A stretch of 64,000 nt of DNA, taken from positions 620,001-684,000 of the forward strand of contig NC_012483.1 of assembly GCF_000022565.1 (NCBI RefSeq), in the 5' to 3' direction. The stretch comes from Acidobacterium capsulatum ATCC 51196 (lineage in GTDB: Bacteria > Acidobacteriota > Terriglobia > Terriglobales > Acidobacteriaceae). The notes below the pieces were generated by a model. The model saw only the letters and a list, made by a program, of their open reading frames with translations. It was not told the origin of the DNA and searched no databases. The position numbers were made by a program, and so were the translations under genes. Below, piece by piece: positions 24,616 to 31,724 of the stretch. Within the stretch, counting starts at the first letter, position 1, and each line of letters opens with the position of its first letter.

Positions 24616-26835
24616 ATGCAGGAACAGGACGGGATGCGGTTGCCGGTGGACCGGCGCACATTTTTGAAAGCTGCTTCGCTGATGACGGCTGCCAGCATGC
24701 TGCCGGAGGGATGGAAGAGCCTCGGGGAAACGCGTTCCGGCGAGCAGACGATTGCGATTCCGGCAAAGAGTCACGCGGCCGTACGCACGGCGGCGGGAAT
24801 GCTGGCCGAGTCTCTTGGGCTGCCGGTCTCGGCGATCAGAACGTATGAGGGTGCGGCGCCGGAGCGGGGCAGCGAGATTGTACTGGCGCTCAAGGAGACG
24901 AGCGGAGTTCCAGCGGCGCTCTCGGAACCGATAGAGCGGGATGGTTACGCGGTGCTAAGCAAGGGGAGCACGCGGGTCGTATGCGGGGCGCGGCCGCGTT
25001 CGCTGCTGTTTGCGGCGGGCGAGCCTCATCGCTGGCTTGGGCGCGAGGCCGGTGTGTGGGTGCGGAATCCTGACTTTGCGCTGCGCTGTGCGGGATGGCA
25101 CCCGAAGTACAGCGGGGCGCAACTGGCGGCGATGCTGGGCGCGAATACTTTCTTTGCTCCGCTGCATGCCAGTGTCTCTTTGAAGGACGAGATGCCGGAG
25201 GTATTTGCACGGCTGAGCCCGGAAGATCAGCAGCGGCTCGAGGGTGGAGTGGCCGCGGCAATGGAGCGGAATGCGGCGATTGTGAAGGAGTATCACGACG
25301 CCGATCTGACCGTATTTGCCGAGTTGCCGTATGGCAATAATTTTGAGCGCTGGTCGCCGGCGTTGTACCGTGCTCTGCTGGAGGTGTATCCCACGGCGAA
25401 GGGCGTGCGAGCGCCGCACTCCTGGGAGAAAGCGGCGCTGTGCCCTTCGGATGCAGCGACGTGGAAGGCGTTTGATGCGTATGTACGGGAGTGCGCGCGG
25501 CAGGCGCAGGCTGACGGCATGGCGGCTACCTTCTGGGATCAGTATGGGATGTATTGCCAGGACGATCGCTGCCAGAAGGATGGCTTGAATCACTTCAAGA
25601 ACGAAGTGTATGAGTCGGTTTCGCACTACTATGCGGTGCTGAAGCCGATGGGAATGAAGCTGCATTTGCGCACGTGGTCTTCTGGGTGCCCGCACTGGTT
25701 TGGCGACCAGTATGTGCATGCGCCCGGGTATGGGCAGTTCAGCGAGTCGCACTATGAGGTGTGGTCGCGGGTGGCGAAGGAGACGCCCGGCGAGATCATG
25801 ATGCAGACCAAGGTGTACCACTCGGACTGCGAGCCGAATCCACCGTTTAGCACGATGCTGGGCAAGTGCAGCCCGCATACCGAGATTGTGGAGTATCAGG
25901 ATGTGGGGCAGACGATTGGCAGGCAGTACTTCCCTGCCTCCGTTGTGAACTATATGCAGTGGACGATGAAGAAGGCGCTCTCGCTGGTAGGACACAATGG
26001 CGGCGCGGAGATTGGCGCGGGCGGCACGATGCAGACAAATTATGACGTGTATGCCGATATTCTGAATAGCTGCAAGGCCTATGCGTGGCGCGAGCTGAGC
26101 TGGGATGTGAATGCCAGTGTGCCGGACATCTGGGCGCGGTGGTCGCAGCAGATCTATTCGCCGGGCGCGGCGCCGCACATGGCACGGGCAATGCAACTCT
26201 CGGAAGACGCGGTGTACAAGACGTTTTCGCCGCTGGGATTCGGTTCTTCGACAAATTCGGATTTTGCGGGAACGATAGAGCGGCGCGAGACGCTGCTACG
26301 GTACACCAACCGCAACTATCTACCGGAGTACACGCCCTATCTGGAACCGACGAAGGAGAATATCGACCGCATTGTGGCGGAGAAGAAGCAGGCGCTGGCC
26401 GACATTGACGAGATGTTTGCCGCGCTGGAGCAGGCTAAGCCGCATCTGACGGCGGCGCAGCGGCAGGAAATCGAGACGCGCTTCGACTGGCTGCGCGAAT
26501 TCGCCATCTGCAATGTGACGCTCGACATCAGCCTGTGGCGGTTCCGTTATCTACGGGCGCAGGCGCAGATGCTGACGACCGATCCTGATCAGTTGCGGCC
26601 GCTGGCCGAGGCCTGGGACCTGGTGGCGAAGCATGCGCCGAATCTGTTCCGCTACCAGCCGTCGCAAAAGTTTGCCTGCTACGACGTGCCGCTGGGTGAG
26701 TTGCAGCGACCGCCTGCGTTGGGCTCGCCGCTGCCACTGATGCGAGAGCTGTATCAGCAGTCGCTTTGGTACATGGAGGGCTCGGTGGGACCGAACTATC
26801 TGCCAAAGGAGCTGATTCGCACTATAACGGTCTGA
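24616..26835 (+). CDS. Tat-exported glycosidase-like protein (GH67/GH20-like architecture)
   Basis: About 739 residues from ATG 24616, chosen because GGAGG lies 9 bp upstream and the N terminus then carries a twin-arginine signal, DRRTFLKAASLMTAASML. The next part (about 45-150) resembles the alpha/beta N-terminal domain found in GH67 and GH20 enzymes (IAIPAKSHAAVRTAAGMLAE, later RGSEIVLAL). It is followed by a long barrel-like region with LTVFAELPYGNNFERW, ATFWDQYGMYCQDDRC and LHLRTWSSGCPHW, and a helical C-terminal third. A GH67-type alpha-glucuronidase relative is the best guess and would suit glucuronate decorations on pectin. The family call is by eye only. Export folded through Tat suggests a bound metal or complex fold. 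Confidence 0.6.
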   Translation: MQEQDGMRLPVDRRTFLKAASLMTAASMLPEGWKSLGETRSGEQTIAIPAKSHAAVRTAAGMLAESLGLPVSAIRTYEGAAPERGSEIVLALKETSGVPAALSEPIERDGYAVLSKGSTRVVCGARPRSLLFAAGEPHRWLGREAGVWVRNPDFALRCAGWHPKYSGAQLAAMLGANTFFAPLHASVSLKDEMPEVFARLSPEDQQRLEGGVAAAMERNAAIVKEYHDADLTVFAELPYGNNFERWSPALYRALLEVYPTAKGVRAPHSWEKAALCPSDAATWKAFDAYVRECARQAQADGMAATFWDQYGMYCQDDRCQKDGLNHFKNEVYESVSHYYAVLKPMGMKLHLRTWSSGCPHWFGDQYVHAPGYGQFSESHYEVWSRVAKETPGEIMMQTKVYHSDCEPNPPFSTMLGKCSPHTEIVEYQDVGQTIGRQYFPASVVNYMQWTMKKALSLVGHNGGAEIGAGGTMQTNYDVYADILNSCKAYAWRELSWDVNASVPDIWARWSQQIYSPGAAPHMARAMQLSEDAVYKTFSPLGFGSSTNSDFAGTIERRETLLRYTNRNYLPEYTPYLEPTKENIDRIVAEKKQALADIDEMFAALEQAKPHLTAAQRQEIETRFDWLREFAICNVTLDISLWRFRYLRAQAQMLTTDPDQLRPLAEAWDLVAKHAPNLFRYQPSQKFACYDVPLGELQRPPALGSPLPLMRELYQQSLWYMEGSVGPNYLPKELIRTITV

Positions 26836-27407
26836 TCGTAACCTGCACGATGGCGGAGAGCCTGCGCTGTCCCGCCGGATCATCTTTCAGGTGATGGTGT
26901 CCTATTAACGGCGGGAGTTGATCGGCCGGTTGCTCGAGCGAACGGCATTCACAAACGCATCGACTGGCACACCTTCCGACACACCCTCGGCACCTTGCTG
27001 AAGGCGAACGGGGAAGATGTGAAGACCGTCCAGGAGCTTATGCAGCACGCCAACAGCAGGATCACGCTGGAGGTGTACATGCAGGCTGTGACCTTGAACA
27101 AACTGGCCCACCCTTGCAAAGGCGCGCGATAAGGTGGTCTTTCTGCTTGACCAGAAGAGCGTCGGGCCGGCCTACCTGGCAGGACATCCTTCACTGCGCG
27201 GTCGCGTGCTCTTTACCAATGCCACGCCCGGCCAGCCGGACGCCGCATTCATTGAACAGAACAGTGCATCTGCCTCGCAAATCAATGCCCTGTCAAAAAG
27301 GGATATAGGTGCGCGGCCTCGGCCACTTCAAGACACTTGCTGATCTGACTTTCGTTCGGCGCCCGTTCCCATTCGCAAGTGGATGGCCTCAGAACGAATC
27401 TGAGGCA
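26836..27407. other. 570-bp region with recombinase fragment and unidentified sequence
   Basis: Apart from the tyrosine-recombinase remnant (26899-27132), a short GTG-initiated open frame of 69 codons (27134-27343) includes VGPAYLAGHPSLRGRVLFTN. I cannot match it to a family; it may be another truncated gene. Nothing else is recognised. Confidence 0.4.
26899..27132 (+). pseudogene. C-terminal fragment of a tyrosine recombinase/phage integrase
   Basis: The open frame reads HKRIDWHTFRHTLGTLLKA, then LMQHANSRITLEVYMQA before TAA. HTFRHT is the conserved H-x-x-R box, MQHA supplies the next His and VYMQA the catalytic Tyr region. Only about the last 75 residues remain. There is no start codon or N-terminal DNA-binding domain, so this is a decayed mobile-element gene. 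It marks the edge of the pectin/rhamnose block and hints that part of the block arrived or was rearranged by recombination. No second copy or att duplication was seen near the tRNA-Asp 1.9 kb away. Confidence 0.75.
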
Positions 27408-28613
27408 TCAGCGAGCAGAGTGACCCCTGATTCCTCCCGAACTATTCACTTTTAGTATCAAGCCCCAGCCATAGTGGCTACGCCCCTGGGGGAACTCATT
27501 CGTGAGAGCCACATCAATTTGATTCGCGCCTTTTTTTAGCGGCAACACAAACGCCCCGTTCTCCAGAGAGAGCCGGCCATCCGGGACCTTTCTCGCGTCA
27601 GGCGGATAGTAGTAATTTTTGCCGGCAAACACAAGCTTTCCGTTCGAAAACACCCATACTGCCCGCAACCAACCGATGGAAGCCTGTTCGTCCTGATCGC
27701 GGTTGGCCGCGATTGTCGTCTTGAGCCAAACGATGGACGCGCCCGGCACCGGCACGGGAGAACCGTAACGGCGGCTCACGTTGATTGCGCCGCCGCGTTC
27801 GGGCTTGATCCTCGCCCACAAGTCCGATGAAGACGGCATCTCCGCCAGTGTGACTTCATGGTTCGCGGGCAGAGTAGAAGGGGATGAGATTAGCCAATCT
27901 CGAATAAATCCCGGAGCCTTCGCGGACGGATCGGGAGCCGGATGCGGTGAAAGGTGGCGGACGGCATTCGGGGTTATGACCAGATTGGCGTACATAGCTT
28001 GCCCCTCAAACGAAATGCTTCCTGTTTGTGTGTCGCCTTCCAATTCGCTCACCTTCAGGGAAGGTGAAAGCTCATTGTTGATGTAGACGTCCATGCTACG
28101 CCCGGAAATGACCAGCTTAATATGGTTCCATCCCGTCTCCCGCACAGGCGCCGATGCCTGATATTCAGGGTAAAAATCCCAAAGCATCACACCGTCGGTG
28201 ACCGGAGCGTACTGAACACAATCATCAGAAGGAGGACAATTGGGCCCTGGACGCAGATAGAGTTTCTCGGCCGAAGCCGCGTTCCGTCGGTGAAATTCAA
28301 TGCCTGGAATTCCGCTTGCGTTCGGGTCAATTTCTGTATCAAAGCTAATTGTCCCGTTCCGGAAAGCCACCCCCTTCAGGACCGCGCTGCCACTCCTCAC
28401 ATCAAGAATCCCCTGAGGAAATCCCTCATGCGCAAGGAAAGCAACATCACCCTCCGCATGCCAATGCGCCGAAGTCATAGGGATCTTTGTAGCGCCGTAA
28501 GCCCAGCATGTCTGGAACACCACGAGGAGCGGCAGGATGCCCAGAATGAAGCTACCGACTCTGGCGAAAGCAAGTGCTACAGCACGGCGCCGATTTTCAA
28601 CTGATGTACGCAT
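27408..28613 (-). CDS. Secreted protein with concanavalin-like (LamG/DUF1080-type) domain
   Basis: 401 residues. A hydrophobic N-terminal signal (SFILGILPLLVVFQTCWAYG) is followed by a beta-sandwich with features of DUF1080/laminin-G-like domains: VAFRNGTISFDTEIDP, GIEFHRRNAASAEKLYLRP, GWNHIKLVISGRSMDVYINNE and GSISFEGQAMYANLVI. The C-terminal half (about 230-400) looks like a second beta domain with ASIGWLRAVWVFSNGKLVFAGKNYYY. Such domains bind or process glycans, but no catalytic residue can be assigned. It is separated from the pectin block by the recombinase remnant, so membership in that system is uncertain. Confidence 0.65.
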   Translation of the reverse strand: MRTSVENRRRAVALAFARVGSFILGILPLLVVFQTCWAYGATKIPMTSAHWHAEGDVAFLAHEGFPQGILDVRSGSAVLKGVAFRNGTISFDTEIDPNASGIPGIEFHRRNAASAEKLYLRPGPNCPPSDDCVQYAPVTDGVMLWDFYPEYQASAPVRETGWNHIKLVISGRSMDVYINNELSPSLKVSELEGDTQTGSISFEGQAMYANLVITPNAVRHLSPHPAPDPSAKAPGFIRDWLISSPSTLPANHEVTLAEMPSSSDLWARIKPERGGAINVSRRYGSPVPVPGASIVWLKTTIAANRDQDEQASIGWLRAVWVFSNGKLVFAGKNYYYPPDARKVPDGRLSLENGAFVLPLKKGANQIDVALTNEFPQGRSHYGWGLILKVNSSGGIRGHSAR

Positions 28614-29038
28614 TTAATTTCTCCCCCGCCTGGCCTACTTTGCCGAACCCTGCGATTGCATAGCTCATAATGTTTTCCAATTTGATGTTAGAGCTAAAGC
28701 TTGAGAAGCGACAGCGCAGGTGTCAGACCTGCGCCATACCTCTGTCGACGGCGAGAACCTACGCGCGGCAGGCGTTGACCTTAAAACAGCGCAGGAGCCC
28801 CTCATCACACGAACTCACGGATCACGCTCGATGTGTGCACACGAGCCATCTCCGCGACGAGGCGCGAGACCAACAATCGGTTGATGACGACGGTTCTTGA
28901 GGCCGGTAAGAAGAAACTCCCAGCACCCGCGACGGGCGCGAAGGGGGGAAACGAGAAAAGGTGCGGATCGCTCCAGCACCCTCAAAGGTGGATCCCTATT
29001 TTCCACTTGCCATAAAGCCTTTAGTTTCTGAGGCTTTA
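28614..29038. other. 425-bp intergenic region, nothing recognised
   Basis: No credible open frame, RNA or repeat was seen between the lectin-fold gene and tRNA-Asp. Confidence 0.5.
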
Positions 29039-29115
29039 TGGCGGGGACGACGGGGCTCGAACCCGCGACCTCTGCCGTGACAGGGCAGCATTCTAACCAA
29101 CTGAACTACGTCCCC
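29039..29115 (-). tRNA. tRNA-Asp (GTC)
   Basis: Read on the minus strand, the acceptor stem GGGGACG pairs with CGTCCCC and the discriminator base is G. The D arm is GTTCAGTTGGTTAGAAT, the anticodon loop is CTGTCAC with anticodon GTC, and the T arm contains GGTTCGAGCC. The CCA end is encoded (29039-29041). Length is 77 nt. Confidence 0.97.
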
Positions 29116-29240
29116 AATTGCTACTTTTTCAATATAGCAGAGGACGGTCTGTTGTGCAGGCTCGGGGAGTGGAAATCTCGATCTCTCTGCACTTTGTCGC
29201 CGCCCGAACTATACTGCCCGCCGAACCGTCTGCAGAGAGA

Positions 29241-29555
29241 TCAGAGTTGCTGACGCCACCACGGAGTCTTCTCTGAACTGATGTAGACAGTGCGGCCGCC
29301 GCGCGCCAGCCAGAAGTCGTACTCAGCATTTTCTGCGAACTGCGAGCACGGGGGCCAGCTGTCGTCGATTTCGAGATGTGTTGGGCCGTTCGGACCGACC
29401 AGCGTGATCTGGCCGTTGCCACAGTTGACGACCTTCTGCCGCATGAGCGAAAAGGTAGCCCCTTTGGGCGTGACGTCCTGTGAGAGCTCGTTGGCGTATT
29501 TGGTGAGGAATAATGTCGCCACGATCAGTACGGTCCAAAGCAGGATTCTACGCAT
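29241..29555 (-). CDS. Small membrane-anchored hypothetical protein
   Basis: 104 residues from the ATG at 29555, preceded by AAGGGAA. An N-terminal membrane segment or uncleaved signal (ILLWTVLIVATLFLTKYA) is followed by a soluble part with two cysteines (KVVNCGNGQ and WPPCSQF) about 30 residues apart that could form a disulfide. The protein ends KTPWWRQQL. No family is recognised. It lies between tRNA-Asp and the M48 protease on the same strand as both, and the gap to the protease stop is about 100 bp. Function unknown. Confidence 0.6.
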   Translation of the reverse strand: MRRILLWTVLIVATLFLTKYANELSQDVTPKGATFSLMRQKVVNCGNGQITLVGPNGPTHLEIDDSWPPCSQFAENAEYDFWLARGGRTVYISSEKTPWWRQQL

Positions 29556-29654
29556 CTGGTTCCCTTGGCCGTCTCCCGATCCACTGCAGGACGGCTTTTG
29601 CAATCTACCCCTAAATTAGCACTCCTCGCGGAAATGACTATTCCACTTTCGTGA

Positions 29655-30875
29655 CTAGTTGGAGGTACCGTCGATCTGCTGACGGTGCAAGGTGGGAGGC
29701 TCTTCGCTGCCGGGATTATTGGTGCTCGCGCGCCGCAGCGAGGGGCGCTGACTCTTTGGCGGGGCGTGCAGCTTGCGACGGTTTTCAATGCGAGCGAGCC
29801 GTGCCTTGACCTGCTCAAACTCCGAAGTGTCTTCAAGATACTCGCGGCGCGGCGGCAGAATATGGGCGATCTCCTGCTCGGTGGCCTCAATACGGTCGGG
29901 CGTTTGCGGATGGGTGTCGAAAGCGCGCGCAATGATGCCGGGCTTCTGCTTCTCCAGCGCCTCGATCTTTTCAAAGAAAGAAATCATGGCTGTCGGATCG
30001 TAGCCGGTGCGATAGAGATATTGGACACCGAGATAGTCCGCCTGCGCCTCGAACTCCCGCGAGAACTGCAGGAAGGTAATCGGAATGGCTAGATTTGCCG
30101 CCTCGTAAATGCCATAGCCAGCCCACCCTCCCATGAAGATGAGCGGCACGCTACCAATCTGGGCGTAGTGCATGCGCGTCATTTCACGTGCGGCATGGTG
30201 CGCGGCGACGTGGGCAATCTCATGCGCCATGACAGCAGCGAGTTCGGCTTCGTTGTCCGCAGCGAGAATCAAGCCCGAGTTGACATAGAAGAAGCCGCCC
30301 GGCAGCGCGAAGGCATTGATCTGGTTGGAGTCAATGACCTTGATGGTGAACGGCACCTTGGCATCGGAGTTCTTCACCAGATTCTGGCCAATGCGATTGA
30401 TGTACTCGTCCACGACGGGATCTTTGATGAAGTGAGTGCTCTTGTCGATCTCGGCGGCGTACTGCTGGCCCATCTCAATTTCGGCGCGCTCGCCGTACCA
30501 GTTGCCGAGACCGCGGCCGCCGATCTTGCGATCTCCAACCGCGTTGACGTCTTGAATGCTGCCTCGCCTGACACCCGGCATCACTCCGTCAGGGCGGGGC
30601 TGAACGCCCTGAGGCGGGAGCTGCGGGTTGGGGATGGGCTGCACTGCGGGAGGCCGGTTTTTATCGTTATTATTGTGGCTATCTTCAGCCGGCTGCTCTT
30701 GCAGAGCAACTGCAGATGCGGCCGTGCCGGTGGTGGTTTGCGGGGCTGAAAAAGCAGGCAGGAGCTGAGCGGGAGCTGTTAGCGGAAGGCTGAGCGCGAC
30801 GCACAGAAGCAGGCCATGAGAGATACATCGGGCTCTCTGGTGTGAGAGAAGATGCCTGCGCTTTGCCATCACCAT
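29655..30875 (-). CDS. M48-family periplasmic metalloprotease (BepA/YfgC-like)
   Basis: About 406 residues from the ATG at 30875 with GGAG upstream. A longer frame to 31049 overlaps the end of the upstream gene and lacks a start signal. A signal peptide (LLLCVALSLPLTAPAQ) precedes a low-complexity N- and P-rich linker. The M48 domain follows: MAHEIAHVAAHH (zinc site HEIAH) and FSREFEAQADYLGVQYL, which supplies the third ligand Glu. FDTHPQTPDRI is a conserved downstream motif. The C terminus is charged and lacks the TPR repeats of E. coli BepA. It probably takes part in envelope protein quality control. Confidence 0.88.
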   Translation of the reverse strand: MVMAKRRHLLSHQRARCISHGLLLCVALSLPLTAPAQLLPAFSAPQTTTGTAASAVALQEQPAEDSHNNNDKNRPPAVQPIPNPQLPPQGVQPRPDGVMPGVRRGSIQDVNAVGDRKIGGRGLGNWYGERAEIEMGQQYAAEIDKSTHFIKDPVVDEYINRIGQNLVKNSDAKVPFTIKVIDSNQINAFALPGGFFYVNSGLILAADNEAELAAVMAHEIAHVAAHHAAREMTRMHYAQIGSVPLIFMGGWAGYGIYEAANLAIPITFLQFSREFEAQADYLGVQYLYRTGYDPTAMISFFEKIEALEKQKPGIIARAFDTHPQTPDRIEATEQEIAHILPPRREYLEDTSEFEQVKARLARIENRRKLHAPPKSQRPSLRRASTNNPGSEEPPTLHRQQIDGTSN

Positions 30876-30985
30876 GCCGAGACTCCATGCCAGAACTTCA
30901 GGCTGAGACTTCGCTACTTTCGCGGCCTCTTCAGTATGCGCCGCCGGGCAGAAACTTTGCTGCCCGACAGGCAGCGCGGCTCGCT

Positions 30986-31603
30986 TCAATTCAACTGCTG
31001 CAGGCGCGCAATGAGTTTCTGCGCCAGATTTTCGCCACTCTCTGACCACAACAGCCGTGTCGCGGCGCCTGCATTCTTCTGCATCAGGGTCGTCAGATCC
31101 ACAAGCTTCTGCACATTTTTTTTGACGTAAGCGGCGCTCTCAGCGCTCAGGGCGACCTCTTCCTGAAGAAATGGCGTGTCGGTGCCGAGGTCAATGCGAA
31201 TCTGTCCGTTCTGATCAAAGGATCCTTCATCAAATTGCGGGCCGAAGCCTGTGACGCGCACCACGCGCGGTTCGAGCTTCCAACCCGGCTCTTCCCCGCC
31301 CTCTTCGCTGGGCGTCCAAAGCTCCCACTCCACCTCAAACTCGTAGGCATAGTCCTCATGCAGAGCTTCCATGGCGCGAGCGATGGCTTGAGCGGGTTCC
31401 GCGTTCTCCTCAGGGTCTTTGTCGCTATGCACCCACTGATAGATGGGTGACTCATTCCAGCTGAGAGGATAGACGGTCGCAGCCTTCACTTTGTCAGTAC
31501 CGCCGAGAGCAGCAAACTGCTGCAGCACTCGGTCGAGTGCCCCAGGAAGCTGTGGGAATCGAAAATTTGCGTACCAGAGACTCAGATAAAGCTGATCGGC
31601 CAT
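30986..31603 (-). CDS. Hypothetical cytoplasmic protein
   Basis: 205 residues from ATG 31603 (GGGTAG upstream), which opens MADQLYLSLWYANFRFPQLP; a longer frame to 31660 has no ribosome-binding site. The protein is acidic, without signal peptide or membrane segment. Tryptophan-rich segments (VEWELWTPSEEGGEEPGW) lie mid-protein and a helical stretch is at the C terminus. No family is recognised. It lies about 110 bp upstream of the M48 protease gene on the same strand and may be transcribed with it. Confidence 0.65.
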   Translation of the reverse strand: MADQLYLSLWYANFRFPQLPGALDRVLQQFAALGGTDKVKAATVYPLSWNESPIYQWVHSDKDPEENAEPAQAIARAMEALHEDYAYEFEVEWELWTPSEEGGEEPGWKLEPRVVRVTGFGPQFDEGSFDQNGQIRIDLGTDTPFLQEEVALSAESAAYVKKNVQKLVDLTTLMQKNAGAATRLLWSESGENLAQKLIARLQQLN

Positions 31604-31667
31604 ACTACCCAGTATAAATTTCAGCAGCGAATGGCGGAAATTACTCCCGTGCCGCGTCACAAACAGA

Positions 31668-31703
31668 ACAGCCCCGGACGGAACCGTGTCCGGGGCTGTG
31701 GCT
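31668..31703 (-). terminator. Terminator after the cobalamin-regulated receptor
   Basis: ACAGCCCCGGAC pairs with GTCCGGGGCTGT over 12 bp with an 8-base loop. On the minus strand it is followed by TCTGTTTGT. It starts about 22 bp beyond the receptor stop. Confidence 0.75.
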
Positions 31704-31724
31704 TTCTGCGAGCGGGCTGCTCAG

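Noticed and set aside
27134-27343. 69-codon frame after the recombinase fragment
   Set aside because: It starts at GTG without a ribosome-binding site and matches nothing I know. It is described only as unidentified sequence, not as a gene.
26899-29115. Integrative element bounded by tRNA-Asp
   Set aside because: The recombinase is only a fragment, and no duplication of the tRNA 3' end was seen near it.
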